This document shows, piece by piece, positions 1 through 9,415 of a stretch of 64,000 bases of DNA. Under the pieces are notes generated by a model, which worked only from the letters and a program-made list of their open reading frames with translations, did no database searches and was not told the origin of the DNA. Where the stretch lies: NCBI RefSeq assembly GCF_023674465.1, contig NZ_CP098400.1, positions 1 through 64,000 on the forward strand, in the 5' to 3' direction. How positions within the stretch are numbered: the first letter of the stretch is position 1; each line of letters opens with the position of its first letter. The position numbers were made by a program, and so were the translations under genes. This stretch comes from Xiashengella succiniciproducens. Its GTDB lineage: Bacteria; Bacteroidota; Bacteroidia; Bacteroidales; Marinilabiliaceae.

Positions 1-1065
1 AAAATAACAAGGGACAACTACGAGGTATGGCTGCTTGACAAGATGGAAGGCAGACTTAGTGAAGAGGAAGTTGGTATCCTTAATGCCTTCCTGTTAAGCA
101 ATCCTGACCTGGAGGCAGAGATGGATGACTCAGCAATTATATTCCTCCCAGATTATCGGGTTAATTATTCCGGCAAAGAAAAACTTAGAAAGGCCCCTTC
201 ACCATTTGAAGAACTTTCCGAGTATGAATATACTATGGTCAATGCTCTGGAGGAAGGAGCACAATACCCCATGCCAGAAGAGCAAATGTCTGAAAACGAC
301 AAAATGGAATGGGCACTATTCAAAAAAACAAGACTTGAGCCGGAATTAGTGGTTTATCCTGCAAAAAACAGTCTGAAACGACATAGGACTCCGCTCTGGA
401 TAAATATTTGCCAGGTCGCAGCAGCAGTCGTTCTGCTCCTGCTGCTTTTAAATATAGACGGCCTGTTCATATCAGATTCATCTCAATCTGATCTTATTGC
501 AGATAAGGGACTGAATAGTAATAGGTCAGAAAGCCCCGCTACCATCACCGAAGAGCTGCCTAATATGCACGAGGATACTGAGATAACTCCTGCAATCACC
601 ACAGCTGAGGAAGTGAAGCAGGTAAAATCCCCTCTACCTGATCAAAATCAAATTCAGACAGCTATTTCGGAAAAATGGGATACACAGGCTCCAAAGTCAA
701 CCATTGACAGTGATAACACTATCCCGGTCGAATACCAAAGGGCACCTGATCCGGGACGCTATACTGATCTTCTAGCAGTATCAACTCCTGACCCTTACGA
801 GCAGGGTTTAAAACTAATGATACCCCAATATATAAGTAATAGTCTGATTATTAACGAAAGCAGGGCAAATGAGCTGGCTTCCTTTTCCTCACCTGATGAC
901 AGACCAAGTCTGGCATCCAGTCTGCTCAGGAGAATCAATCCTGTCAGCAATCTGAGTTTTGGTAATATCTATGATGAGGAAGGCGAGCTGGTTGCAATAA
1001 ATATTAGTGCTGATGGATTTGAACTAACCCGCAGGGTTCCCTCATGGGTAAACTACCTGAGGTAA
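1..1065 (+). CDS. Anti-sigma-factor-like single-pass membrane protein (5' end outside window)
   Basis: The reading frame is open from base 1, and the residues before the first internal Met (ITRDNYEVWLLDKMEG) read like the usual start of Bacteroidota anti-sigma-type proteins, so the true start lies upstream of the window. An acidic N-terminal part is followed by one hydrophobic helix (about residues 118-140 counted from the internal Met at 43) and a long polar C-terminal part presumably outside the inner membrane. No enzymatic motif is visible. In this phylum such proteins commonly follow an ECF sigma factor gene, which would lie off the left edge. The gene is convergent with the flavin oxidoreductase, with only 9 bp between stops. 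The membrane topology is well supported; the anti-sigma role is inferred from the N-terminal pattern and could be wrong. Confidence 0.6.
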   Translation, partial: KITRDNYEVWLLDKMEGRLSEEEVGILNAFLLSNPDLEAEMDDSAIIFLPDYRVNYSGKEKLRKAPSPFEELSEYEYTMVNALEEGAQYPMPEEQMSENDKMEWALFKKTRLEPELVVYPAKNSLKRHRTPLWINICQVAAAVVLLLLLLNIDGLFISDSSQSDLIADKGLNSNRSESPATITEELPNMHEDTEITPAITTAEEVKQVKSPLPDQNQIQTAISEKWDTQAPKSTIDSDNTIPVEYQRAPDPGRYTDLLAVSTPDPYEQGLKLMIPQYISNSLIINESRANELASFSSPDDRPSLASSLLRRINPVSNLSFGNIYDEEGELVAINISADGFELTRRVPSWVNYLR

Positions 1066-1074
1066 CAAGAGGCT

Positions 1075-2097
1075 CTATCCCAGCAGGGGTTTTACTTCAG
1101 TTCCCATCAGTTCGATAGCCTCCATAAGCTGCTCATGGCTTAATTCTGCACTATCCATCTGGAAAGTAACCCTTGAAATTCCGCCAAGGGCCTCACTGTG
1201 ACGCAATATCTTTTCAGCAACCTCGGAAGGATTACCAAGTAGGAAGGCTCCCCTTGGTCCCAACTGAGATTCAAAGCGTGAACGAGTAACCGGAGGCCAT
1301 CCCCTTTCCAGCCCAATCCTTGTGAAGGCTCTGGCATAACCAGGGTAGAAGTCCTCTATGGCCTGCTTACTATCCCTTGCAACATAACCAAGGGAGTGCA
1401 GACCCACTTTCAATGAATCCAGATCATGACCGGCCTTTACACCTGCTTCACGATACATATCTACAAGAGACCGGAAACGGTGTGTCTCACCACCAATAAC
1501 TGCAACCATCAGCGGCAGACCTAGTTTTCCTGCCCTGACAAAGGATGCAGGCGTTCCTCCTACTCCAATCCAGATTGGGATTTTCTTTTGCAAAGGACGA
1601 GGATATACAGGCTGGTCATAAAGGGCCGGTCTAAACTGCCCCTCCCATGTTACTCTGGTATTTTCCCTTATCTTAAGTAATAGATCAAGCTTCTCTTCAA
1701 AGAGTTCGTTATAATCATTCAGGTCATAACCAAAAAGTGGGAAGGCATCTATAAAAGAACCACGACCCACCTCTATCTCAGCACGTCCGCCAGACACGAG
1801 GTCTAGCGTCGCATATTCCTGAAATACCCTGACCGGATCATCGGCACTAAGCACTGTAACAGCACTGCTCAACCTTATCTTTTGGGTTCTGGCTGCAGCA
1901 GCAGCCAGAATTACGACCTGAGCTGAGTCAAGATATTCTTCTCGGTGGTGTTCACCCACGCCAAAATAATCGAGCCCAACCTTATCAGCAAGTTCAATTC
2001 TGTCAAGCAACTCATTTATAGCCTGACGGCTTTCAACAGCACGTCTCTCTTCACTTGTAACCGTTACCGCTGCAAAGCTGTCTATTCCAAGTTCCAT
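1075..2097 (-). CDS. LLM-class (luciferase-like) flavin-dependent oxidoreductase
   Basis: This 340-residue protein has the full-length (beta/alpha)8 pattern of the bacterial luciferase-like monooxygenase superfamily. The opening strand MELGIDSFA, the segment GLDYFGVGEHHREEY near residue 45, SAVTVLSADDPVRVFQEYAT near residue 80 and GGRAEIEVGRGSF near residue 105 are typical of the group. Family members use FMN or F420 to oxidise diverse substrates; the substrate here cannot be read from the sequence. The ATG start is preceded by an intergenic region shared with the divergent outer-membrane protein gene. It appears monocistronic and is convergent with the membrane protein at the left edge. The superfamily assignment is firm and the physiological role unknown. 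Confidence 0.88.
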   Translation of the reverse strand: MELGIDSFAAVTVTSEERRAVESRQAINELLDRIELADKVGLDYFGVGEHHREEYLDSAQVVILAAAAARTQKIRLSSAVTVLSADDPVRVFQEYATLDLVSGGRAEIEVGRGSFIDAFPLFGYDLNDYNELFEEKLDLLLKIRENTRVTWEGQFRPALYDQPVYPRPLQKKIPIWIGVGGTPASFVRAGKLGLPLMVAVIGGETHRFRSLVDMYREAGVKAGHDLDSLKVGLHSLGYVARDSKQAIEDFYPGYARAFTRIGLERGWPPVTRSRFESQLGPRGAFLLGNPSEVAEKILRHSEALGGISRVTFQMDSAELSHEQLMEAIELMGTEVKPLLG

Positions 2098-2185
2098 AAT
2101 TTATCCTTTCATCTTTTAGTCGCAATCTTTCGAATATAAAACCTCCGGTCCTTGCAAAAGGTTCAGATGGTCAAAAATGCTGCAT

Positions 2186-2218
2186 TTTGAAAAAAACTGT
2201 ATTTACCTGTAACTTTTG
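2186..2218 (+). promoter_or_regulatory. Bacteroidota-type promoter for the barrel protein gene at 2261
   Basis: A TTTG at 2186-2189 and AACTTTTG at 2211-2218 are separated by 21 bp. This matches the Bacteroidota primary sigma pattern TTTG-N(17-23)-TAnnTTTG with one mismatch. The TTG at 2216, which would open a longer frame, lies inside the -7 element, supporting the ATG at 2261 as the real start. Confidence 0.5.
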
Positions 2219-2260
2219 GAAGGGCCAGCAGTCCTATGCAAAAACAAGCACAGAAAAACG

Positions 2261-3169
2261 ATGAAAAATAGATCAACAATCAGACAAGCCTTACTGCTTT
2301 GCGCAGGTACCTCAGCAGTCTTCCTAACAAATCCGTTATCTGCATATGCAGAAGAGGACAACGAAAAAGTGATTAAGAGAATCACCATCTTTGAATCAGG
2401 TAAAGAATCCGAAGGAGAAAGCTCAACTAAGACTACAAGTGAAGGGCATCTTTGTGCCGGCAGAAAGAAATACTCTTTTTATGGTGAAACCAGAGACGGA
2501 CGTACTGAATTAATAATCACAGAAAAGCCGGTTGATGAGTTTAAAGGTCACTGGGCAGGGCTGGACCTTGGAATTACAAATTTCTTCTCATCTGCCTTTG
2601 ACACCTCACTACCTGATAATGGCAGGTTTATGGATCTCAGAGTAGGCAAATCAGCATACGTAGGTCTAAACCTGATTCAACATTGTATCGGACTTGGTGG
2701 AAGCAATGACAACATTGGTATCGTAACAGGTCTGGGACTGACCTTCAACAATTATCGTCTGGCATCAGATTACCTGTTAATTCGCGATCAAGACGGGAAC
2801 ACATCATATAAAGAATCTGACAGGGAGATAAAGAAAAGTAAGCTTACTAGCACCTACCTTACTGTTCCTCTGCTGCTTGAAACACAGTTTCCCGGCAATA
2901 ATAGAGATTTCTTTGTAAGTGGGGGTGTTTACGGAGCATTCAGACTGGGTTCCCACACCAAGGTGGTTTATGACGATGGTGACAGCAAAGAAAAGGAAAA
3001 GTTTCGTGACGACCTGAATCTTAATTCCTTCAAGTACGGTCTGACCGTAAGGACCGGGTACAAATGGATAAAGATGTTTTTCAACTACGATTTGACACCA
3101 TTGTTTCAAAAGGGTCAGGGTCCGGAATTATATCCCTGGAATGTAGGAATAGCTTTAATTAATTACTGA
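2261..3169 (+). CDS. Outer-membrane beta-barrel protein, paralogue of the barrel in the next gene
   Basis: From the ATG at 2261 the protein is 302 residues and starts with a signal peptide (MKNRSTIRQALLLCAGTSAV...SAYA). A linker rich in charged residues leads into a C-terminal domain of alternating strands ending in an aromatic-rich terminal strand, the pattern of PorT/OMP_b-brl-type barrels. The last 200 or so residues share clear landmarks with the downstream protein: FNNYR, KKSKLT..., TKVV near the end and GPELYPW close to the C-terminus. The longer frame from 2216 uses a TTG within the promoter and would bury the signal peptide. Only 19 bp separate it from the next gene, so the two probably form one transcript. 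An outer-membrane location is likely; the function is unknown. Confidence 0.7.
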   Translation: MKNRSTIRQALLLCAGTSAVFLTNPLSAYAEEDNEKVIKRITIFESGKESEGESSTKTTSEGHLCAGRKKYSFYGETRDGRTELIITEKPVDEFKGHWAGLDLGITNFFSSAFDTSLPDNGRFMDLRVGKSAYVGLNLIQHCIGLGGSNDNIGIVTGLGLTFNNYRLASDYLLIRDQDGNTSYKESDREIKKSKLTSTYLTVPLLLETQFPGNNRDFFVSGGVYGAFRLGSHTKVVYDDGDSKEKEKFRDDLNLNSFKYGLTVRTGYKWIKMFFNYDLTPLFQKGQGPELYPWNVGIALINY

Positions 3170-3188
3170 TTATAAACAATACCACACT

Positions 3189-4490
3189 ATGAAAACACTT
3201 AAAATACTCATGATAATGCTGTCCATGGCAGTCCCTGCCATATTGGCTCAGGAGAGCTCGTCAACAAGTGAAGGATGGGAGAGAGTCTGGGAAATGAAAC
3301 CAGGTTACTTCAGGGTTCTGAAAGATGGACATGTAGGACTTATAGATACATCAGGGAAAGTGATAATTCCATGCAAATACGACCAGATCTTTGACCTGAA
3401 CGATAAAATGTATGTCAAGGTCCTAAAGGACCTTAGAATGGGACTATATCATGTAGACAGGGGTCTTGTCTGCCCGGCAGAGTATGATATGATATGGGAC
3501 TTCGAAGATGGACTTGCCAAAGTATCAAAGAACAGGAAATTAGGTTTTATTAATGAATATGGGAATATAGTAGTACCTCCCATCTACGATTTCATTGGTG
3601 AGTTTGACAACGGGCTTGCCCTTGCCAGCCTTGGCAATGATGATGTCTATCTGGACAAGAACGGTAAAATCATAAATCCAGATTCAGAACAGGAAGAGAG
3701 TATCTGGGAAAATGAAGTAGAAGCAGTAGAACGTGACAGTTCAAGGACAGACAAGAACTACAACAAGCCTGCTGTCAAGATTGGTCCTGAGATGGTTGAA
3801 AATGACAAAGATGAAGACACGAAGCACTACAGATATTCATGGAGCTACAGAAGGTCAGGTTTCGAACCTCATTTGGCTGCTTTTACCCTTGGGATTAACG
3901 GATACCTAGATAGTAAATGGAGTGAAGACCTGCCAGAGGAATACTCATTCATGAACAGGGTACATGAAAAATCGGTTGAAGTGGGCATCTACCCTTTTCA
4001 GCAAGGAATGCGCCTTATCGGACGCAATTTTGGCTTGTCAACAGCACTAGGTGTTAAGTTTAACAATTACCGCTTTAAGCTCTCAAACATCAAAGAAGTT
4101 GATGAAGGCTCCCGTGCATGGTTTCCCCAATTAAGCGATGAAGCAAGAATCAGGAAATCAAAACTCACCAATATAACACTGGCTGTACCTGTTGCCCTTG
4201 AACTGCAGATACCCAATAACTATGATAAGTTCTATATTAGCGCAGGTGTAGAAGGAAGTATCCGTCTGCATTCATACACAAAGGTTGTGTTCAAAGAAGA
4301 CAGGGATAAAGAAAAACAAAGGAAAACAGATGATTTTGGCTTGCGTGGTTTCAGGTATGACTGTTTTGTAAGAGCAGGATTCAAGGACTTTGGAATCTAT
4401 GCCAGTTATTCTCCACAATCACTTTTCAAGGAGGGTAAGGGACCTGAACTCTATCCATACACAATCGGTGTAACATTCAACCTGGACTAA
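3189..4490 (+). CDS. WG-repeat protein with C-terminal outer-membrane barrel
   Basis: A signal peptide (MKTLKILMIMLSMAVPAILA) is followed at about residues 41-165 by three or more WG-type repeats, seen as recurring GLIDTSGKVIIPCKYDQIFD, GLYHVDRGLVCPAEYDMIWD and GFINEYGNIVVPPIYDFIGE. The C-terminal portion, from about residue 215, is a beta-barrel domain paralogous to that of the preceding gene, sharing FNNYRF, RKSKLTN, SYTKVVF and GPELYPYT. WG repeats are a widespread module of poorly defined binding role. The fusion suggests a periplasmic or surface recognition part tethered to an outer-membrane barrel. The gene is followed by a probable terminator and is convergent with carB. Domain calls are good; the function is unknown. 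Confidence 0.72.
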   Translation: MKTLKILMIMLSMAVPAILAQESSSTSEGWERVWEMKPGYFRVLKDGHVGLIDTSGKVIIPCKYDQIFDLNDKMYVKVLKDLRMGLYHVDRGLVCPAEYDMIWDFEDGLAKVSKNRKLGFINEYGNIVVPPIYDFIGEFDNGLALASLGNDDVYLDKNGKIINPDSEQEESIWENEVEAVERDSSRTDKNYNKPAVKIGPEMVENDKDEDTKHYRYSWSYRRSGFEPHLAAFTLGINGYLDSKWSEDLPEEYSFMNRVHEKSVEVGIYPFQQGMRLIGRNFGLSTALGVKFNNYRFKLSNIKEVDEGSRAWFPQLSDEARIRKSKLTNITLAVPVALELQIPNNYDKFYISAGVEGSIRLHSYTKVVFKEDRDKEKQRKTDDFGLRGFRYDCFVRAGFKDFGIYASYSPQSLFKEGKGPELYPYTIGVTFNLD

Positions 4491-4591
4491 GCTGATCAGA
4501 TAATATAGCTAAATCGGGTTGACTGAACTCATCTCTCAAGTCCTTAATCTCAGAATAGGCTACCGAAACAAATAACACTTTGAATAGGTAA

Positions 4592-4640
4592 AGGGCAGGG
4601 AAATCTGAAGTGATTCACCTGCCCCTTATATTTTAATTAC
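4592..4640 (+). terminator. Probable intrinsic terminator after the WG-repeat gene
   Basis: GGGCAGG (4593-4599) pairs with CCTGCCC (4618-4624). A further 4-bp inner stem AATC/GATT closes a short loop, and a T-rich stretch follows (TTATATTTTAATT). It lies about 100 bp past the stop in the convergent gap before carB. The stem is interrupted, so strength is uncertain. Nothing else is recognised in 4491-4731. Confidence 0.5.
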
Positions 4641-4731
4641 CCCCTATATTGAGCCTCAGGGTTTAAATCAGTGATTTGGTAGCATACCACAATTAATAGT
4701 AATGATCCTTGGAATTAGTGACTAATCCTGC

Positions 4732-7700
4732 CTATAGCTCTATCCCCCTGTGATACTCCTGCAATGATTTGACACTGTAGTTAGCATGCCTACGTTCCTT
4801 AATACCTTCGGTAGCAGCTCTGGCAGCTGCCGTGGTTGTGATATACAGGATATTGTTCCTTATAGCACTCTTGCGGATATAGGAGTCATCGTGTTCACTC
4901 TGCTTTCCTGCAGGAGTATTGATAACAAGGCTAATCTCACCGTTCTTCATCAGGTCAACAATATTGGGGCGACCTTCATGAACCTTGAGAACCTCCTCTG
5001 ATTCAACGCCATGCTCCTGAAGGAAGACCTTGGTTCCCTTTGTGGCAATAATCGTGAAGCCCATATCTCTAAAAGCCTTTGCTACCTCAACAATATCCTT
5101 CTTGTCCCTGTCGGCAATAGTAATCAGCACATTACCGCTTACTGGCAGCTTAAGCTTTGTAGCTTCCTGAGACTTAAAGAAAGCCATTCCGAATGTGTCC
5201 GCAAGTCCGAGAACCTCACCTGTTGAGCGCATTTCAGGGCCAAGAACCGGATCTACATCAGGAAACATATTAAATGGCAATACGGCTTCCTTAACTCCAA
5301 AGTGGGTAAACCTGGGCTTCTTTAGGTTGAAATCACCCAACCTCTTGCCAAGCATGATTTGGGTTGCAATCTTGGCCATTGGTATGTTGCACACCTTTGA
5401 TACTAAAGGAACAGTACGCGAAGCCCTTGGATTAGCCTCCAGGATATAAACTTCGCCATCATAAATTGCATACTGGATATTCATCAATCCCACAACCTTC
5501 ATCTCTATTGCTATGCGACGGGTATATTCTTCAATAGTCTTAACCTGCTCCTCAGTAATCTGCACCGGTGGAATCACGCAGGCAGAGTCTCCGGAGTGAA
5601 TACCTGCATACTCAATGTGTTGCATTACTGCGGGAACAAAGGCATCATTGCCGTCACAGATAGCATCAGCTTCGGCTTCTATAGCGTCAACAAGGAACTT
5701 GTCAATAAGCAGTGGTCTGTCGGGTGAAACTTCCTCTGCAGCTGCCTTCACATATTGAAGGAGACTTTCTTCGTCCTGAACAATTCTCATACCCCTTCCA
5801 CCAAGCACGTAAGAAGGTCTTACCATCAGAGGATAACCTATGGTAGCTGCAATTTCCAGAGCTTGAGTTACATTATGAGCCATACCTGAGGCAGGCTGAG
5901 GAATATTTAGCTTAACCATCATTTCCCTGAAGCGATCCCTATCTTCTGCAAGATCGATTGTATCGGGAGATGTACCAATAATCTTAACACCATTAGCCTC
6001 CAGTTCGGCAGCTATATTGAGAGGAGTCTGACCACCAAACTGACAAATCAGTCCTGCCGGTTGTTCCTTTTTGTATATACTCAGGACATCTTCAACTGTC
6101 AGAGGTTCGAAATACAGCTTATCCGAGGTATCATAGTCAGTCGATACAGTCTCAGGATTGCAGTTTACCATTATCGAACTGTAACCAGCCTCCCGAATAG
6201 CAAAGGCAGCATGGACGCAGCAGTAGTCAAACTCAATTCCCTGACCTATCCTGTTTGGACCGCCACCGAGCACCATTATCTTCTTTTCGTCTTTGGTTTC
6301 GACCTTATCTGGAGCATTATAAGTAGAATAATAGTAAGCTGCATCTTCAACCCCACTAACAGGAACAGGTTCCCAAGCCTCCTCGATGCCTAGTTTTATT
6401 CTGCGTTCTCTGATCTCATCTTCTGAAATCTGAAGCAACCTGCCCAGATATCTGTCAGAGAAACCATCCAGTTTTGCCCTGTGCAGCAGTTCAGCAGGCA
6501 GATTGTCACCACTGTATTTTATAATTTCTTCTTCAAGGTCAACAAGTTCCTTCATCTGCTCAATAAACCATCTTTTGATCATGGTCTTTTTTTGCAGAAC
6601 ATCTATATCAGCACCTTTCCGCAGGGCTTCGTACATAACAAACTGACGCTCACTGGTAGGATATTCAAGCTGTCTCATCAGCTCATCGAGAGACATGTCA
6701 TTAAAGTGCTTTGAGAATCCAAGTCCAAACCTTCCGGCTTCAAGCGACCGGATGGCCTTTTGCAAAGCCTCCTTGTAAGTCTTGCCAATGCTCATAACCT
6801 CACCTACAGCATGCATCTGGGTGCCAAGTTTGTCCTGGAGACCATCAAACTTCTCAAAGGCCCATTTCGCAAATTTTACAACTACATAATCACCACCTGG
6901 TTGATACTTGTCAAGAGAGCCACCCTTCCAATATGGCAGTTCGTCAAGTGTAACACCCGAAGCAAGCATCGCTGAAATAAGAGCAATGGGGAATCCGGTG
7001 GCCTTAGAAGCAAGAGCTGAGGACCTTGAAGTACGGGGGTTAATTTCAATTACAACACACCTACCTGTTTTTGGATCATGGGCCCACTGAACGTTGGTAC
7101 CACCTATAACACCAATGCTTTCAACTATCTTGTATGAATCTACCTGAAGCTTTCTCTGCAATTCCTCAGTGATAGTAAGCATAGGTGCTGTACAGAATGA
7201 GTCACCTGTGTGAACCCCAACCGGGTCTACATTCTCGATGAAACACACTGTAATCATCTGGTTCTTGCTATCCCTTACAACTTCAAGTTCCAGTTCTTCC
7301 CATCCCAGAACAGATTCTTCAACAAGGATCTGTCCTATCATACTCGCGGCAATACCTCTTGCGGCAACAACCCTGAGTTCCTCGATATTATAAACCAGAC
7401 CGCCTCCAGTACCACCCATAGTGTAGGCAGGGCGGATAACTACAGGGTAACCGAGTTCGGCAGCCACCTTCTCAGCATCTTCCACTGAATGTACAGCAGC
7501 ACTTCTTGCCATCTCAATACCAAGAGCCTCCATGGACTTCTTGAACTCAATCCTATCCTCCCCTTTTTCAATGGCTTTGAGGTTAACTCCTATAACCTTG
7601 ACATTGTATTGGTCAAGGATTCCTTTGTTTGCCAATTCAAGGGACAGATTTAGCGCAGTTTGCCCTCCCAGATTAGGAAGCAGGGCGTCAGGCCTCTCCT

Positions 7701-7938
7701 TTTTGATAATTTCAGTTAGTGAGTATTCGTTCAGTGGTTCGATATAAGTAAAGTCTGCCATCTCCGGGTCTGTCATAATTGTAGCCGGATTGCTGTTGAC
7801 CAATACAATTTCGTAACCAAGTTTTCTAAGGGCCTTACATGCCTGAGTACCAGAATAGTCAAATTCACATGCCTGTCCAATGACGATGGGGCCTGAACCA
7901 ATAATGAGGATTTTGTGGATGTCGTTCCGTTTTGGCAT
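4732..7938 (-). CDS. carB: Carbamoyl-phosphate synthase large subunit
   Basis: It makes carbamoyl phosphate from bicarbonate, ammonia supplied by the glutaminase subunit CarA, and two ATP, feeding pyrimidine and arginine synthesis in the cytoplasm. The 1068 residues have the complete family layout: two homologous ATP-grasp halves, each opening with a nucleotide-binding segment (KILIIGSGPIVIGQACEFDY near the N-terminus and KIMVLGGGPNRIGQGIEFDY near 555), the interspersed oligomerisation domain, and a C-terminal MGS-type allosteric domain from about 930. The ATG at 7938 (MPKRNDIHK) is preferred over a TTG two codons upstream. No carA is adjacent on either side, and a divergent porin gene lies upstream, so carB appears to be transcribed alone. 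Confidence 0.97.
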   Translation of the reverse strand: MPKRNDIHKILIIGSGPIVIGQACEFDYSGTQACKALRKLGYEIVLVNSNPATIMTDPEMADFTYIEPLNEYSLTEIIKKERPDALLPNLGGQTALNLSLELANKGILDQYNVKVIGVNLKAIEKGEDRIEFKKSMEALGIEMARSAAVHSVEDAEKVAAELGYPVVIRPAYTMGGTGGGLVYNIEELRVVAARGIAASMIGQILVEESVLGWEELELEVVRDSKNQMITVCFIENVDPVGVHTGDSFCTAPMLTITEELQRKLQVDSYKIVESIGVIGGTNVQWAHDPKTGRCVVIEINPRTSRSSALASKATGFPIALISAMLASGVTLDELPYWKGGSLDKYQPGGDYVVVKFAKWAFEKFDGLQDKLGTQMHAVGEVMSIGKTYKEALQKAIRSLEAGRFGLGFSKHFNDMSLDELMRQLEYPTSERQFVMYEALRKGADIDVLQKKTMIKRWFIEQMKELVDLEEEIIKYSGDNLPAELLHRAKLDGFSDRYLGRLLQISEDEIRERRIKLGIEEAWEPVPVSGVEDAAYYYSTYNAPDKVETKDEKKIMVLGGGPNRIGQGIEFDYCCVHAAFAIREAGYSSIMVNCNPETVSTDYDTSDKLYFEPLTVEDVLSIYKKEQPAGLICQFGGQTPLNIAAELEANGVKIIGTSPDTIDLAEDRDRFREMMVKLNIPQPASGMAHNVTQALEIAATIGYPLMVRPSYVLGGRGMRIVQDEESLLQYVKAAAEEVSPDRPLLIDKFLVDAIEAEADAICDGNDAFVPAVMQHIEYAGIHSGDSACVIPPVQITEEQVKTIEEYTRRIAIEMKVVGLMNIQYAIYDGEVYILEANPRASRTVPLVSKVCNIPMAKIATQIMLGKRLGDFNLKKPRFTHFGVKEAVLPFNMFPDVDPVLGPEMRSTGEVLGLADTFGMAFFKSQEATKLKLPVSGNVLITIADRDKKDIVEVAKAFRDMGFTIIATKGTKVFLQEHGVESEEVLKVHEGRPNIVDLMKNGEISLVINTPAGKQSEHDDSYIRKSAIRNNILYITTTAAARAATEGIKERRHANYSVKSLQEYHRGIEL

Positions 7939-8088
7939 TTTCAAATATTTATTATAGTACTAATGTGGGGGTAGAGCTTATTAAACTCCAAAACGGAAGC
8001 AATAATACGAAAAAAGGCCGAATGAACCGGTATAATTTCAATAGGGTTTATATTGATTTATTGGTAATTCCCCATTCATATCTATGAA

Positions 8089-8120
8089 TTTGAATAATTG
8101 GCAAATAATTTATTCTTTTG
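8089..8120 (+). promoter_or_regulatory. Bacteroidota-type promoter for the porin-putrescine operon
   Basis: TTTG at 8089-8092 and TTCTTTTG at 8113-8120 are spaced by 20 bp and differ from the TTTG/TAnnTTTG consensus at one position. The -7 element ends 38 bp before the ATG at 8159. The rest of the gap 7939-8158 between the divergent carB and porin genes is AT-rich, without other recognisable features. Confidence 0.5.
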
Positions 8121-8158
8121 CACTTTCCTAAAAAACAGGCAGAATCAAACAGACTCAC

Positions 8159-9412
8159 ATGAAGAATCTTTACCTTATTTTTGCAGCTTCCCTCATCAGT
8201 GGGAGCATCATTGCCCAGGAAGAGAAACCAATCGAGGTTAGCTTTCACGGCTTCGTATCGGTAAATGCAGCCTACAATAGCCGAACCAGCAAGCAGACCC
8301 GAAATAATAGCATCTATCTCTACCCCGCACCCCTGAATATGAATGAACACGGAGAGGATCTCAACGAACGTGGAAGCTTCGACATGGATGCCTCACACTC
8401 ACGTTTTGGTCTTCATATCAAAGGCCCCACTTTCAATGGTATTTCAGTTTCCGGACTTATTGAGGCTGACTTTCTTGGTGATGACCGCGCAAGCGACTCT
8501 GATTTCAGGTTAAGGCATGCATATCTGAGTCTAAGCTACAACAAATTTACCCTGCTCGCAGGTCAATCATTTCACCCCCTACATATTGGGGATGCAAGCC
8601 CTAAGACTATCAACCAGGTAACTGGTCTTCCAATGCACCCACTTGCACGAAATCCTCAACTGCGCTTTGCCTGGCAGTTGACTCCCGGATTCAACATCTC
8701 AGCTACCATTCTAAGACAGAACAACTCACGTAGTACCGGATTCTACGGAGACAATAATGACAGGGGCATACCTGAATTTGTTCTTCAGACAGGAATGGGC
8801 GGTCAGGGTGCCCTGAAGGCATATCTTACTGCCGGATATAAACAACTGCCCTTACCTGATAAGTTTGATCCAAACAACGAAAAACTTACTATGGATGCCT
8901 TCCATTTTCAGGCCTCGCTACGATACAAAACCGATGGCCTGGAATATCGAATGGCAGCATTGTACGGTGATAACCTGACAGAAATGGTAATGCCCGGTGG
9001 AGTTGGAAGAATAAATAAGGGAACAGAAGAAAATCCTGATTATGAATACAAAGGACTGCCAGTGGCAGGCCTTTGGGCTGATCTGAACACAACCCATGGG
9101 AAATGGTCATCAGGCTTGTTTGCCGGCTACCTGAAAGCACTAGGCACAGGTGATAAGATTGACGAAGTGCTAAAAGACTTTTCCCGTGATTCAGAAATAA
9201 AGGACATCTTGATGGTTGCCCCACGTATCACGTATAATCTGCATAAGAACCTCAGTGCTGCCTTTGAATATATGTGGATCACTGCAGGATGGGGTGGTAA
9301 TGGAGATCTTAATGCAAATGCAGAGGATAAATACAACAAATTTGGAGTTCCCATCAATGTAGAGAACTTTGACAACCATCGTTTGTTATTTAGTATAACT
9401 TACAGTTTCTAG
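8159..9412 (+). CDS. Outer-membrane porin-like protein
   Basis: A 417-residue exported protein with signal peptide MKNLYLIFAASLISGSIIA, then alternating short amphipathic strands throughout, ending in an aromatic-terminated strand (RLLFSITYSF), the hallmark of an outer-membrane barrel. The segments VSFHGFVSVNAAY, FGLHIKGPTFNGISVSGLIE and LRHAYLSLSY resemble porins of the DcaP/OprP-like kind found in Bacteroidota. It heads a tight plus-strand operon: the next start is 3 bp past its stop. Co-transcription with agmatine-to-putrescine genes raises the possibility that it passes small solutes linked to that pathway, but nothing in the sequence shows the substrate. Confidence 0.75.
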   Translation: MKNLYLIFAASLISGSIIAQEEKPIEVSFHGFVSVNAAYNSRTSKQTRNNSIYLYPAPLNMNEHGEDLNERGSFDMDASHSRFGLHIKGPTFNGISVSGLIEADFLGDDRASDSDFRLRHAYLSLSYNKFTLLAGQSFHPLHIGDASPKTINQVTGLPMHPLARNPQLRFAWQLTPGFNISATILRQNNSRSTGFYGDNNDRGIPEFVLQTGMGGQGALKAYLTAGYKQLPLPDKFDPNNEKLTMDAFHFQASLRYKTDGLEYRMAALYGDNLTEMVMPGGVGRINKGTEENPDYEYKGLPVAGLWADLNTTHGKWSSGLFAGYLKALGTGDKIDEVLKDFSRDSEIKDILMVAPRITYNLHKNLSAAFEYMWITAGWGGNGDLNANAEDKYNKFGVPINVENFDNHRLLFSITYSF

Positions 9413-9415
9413 CAT

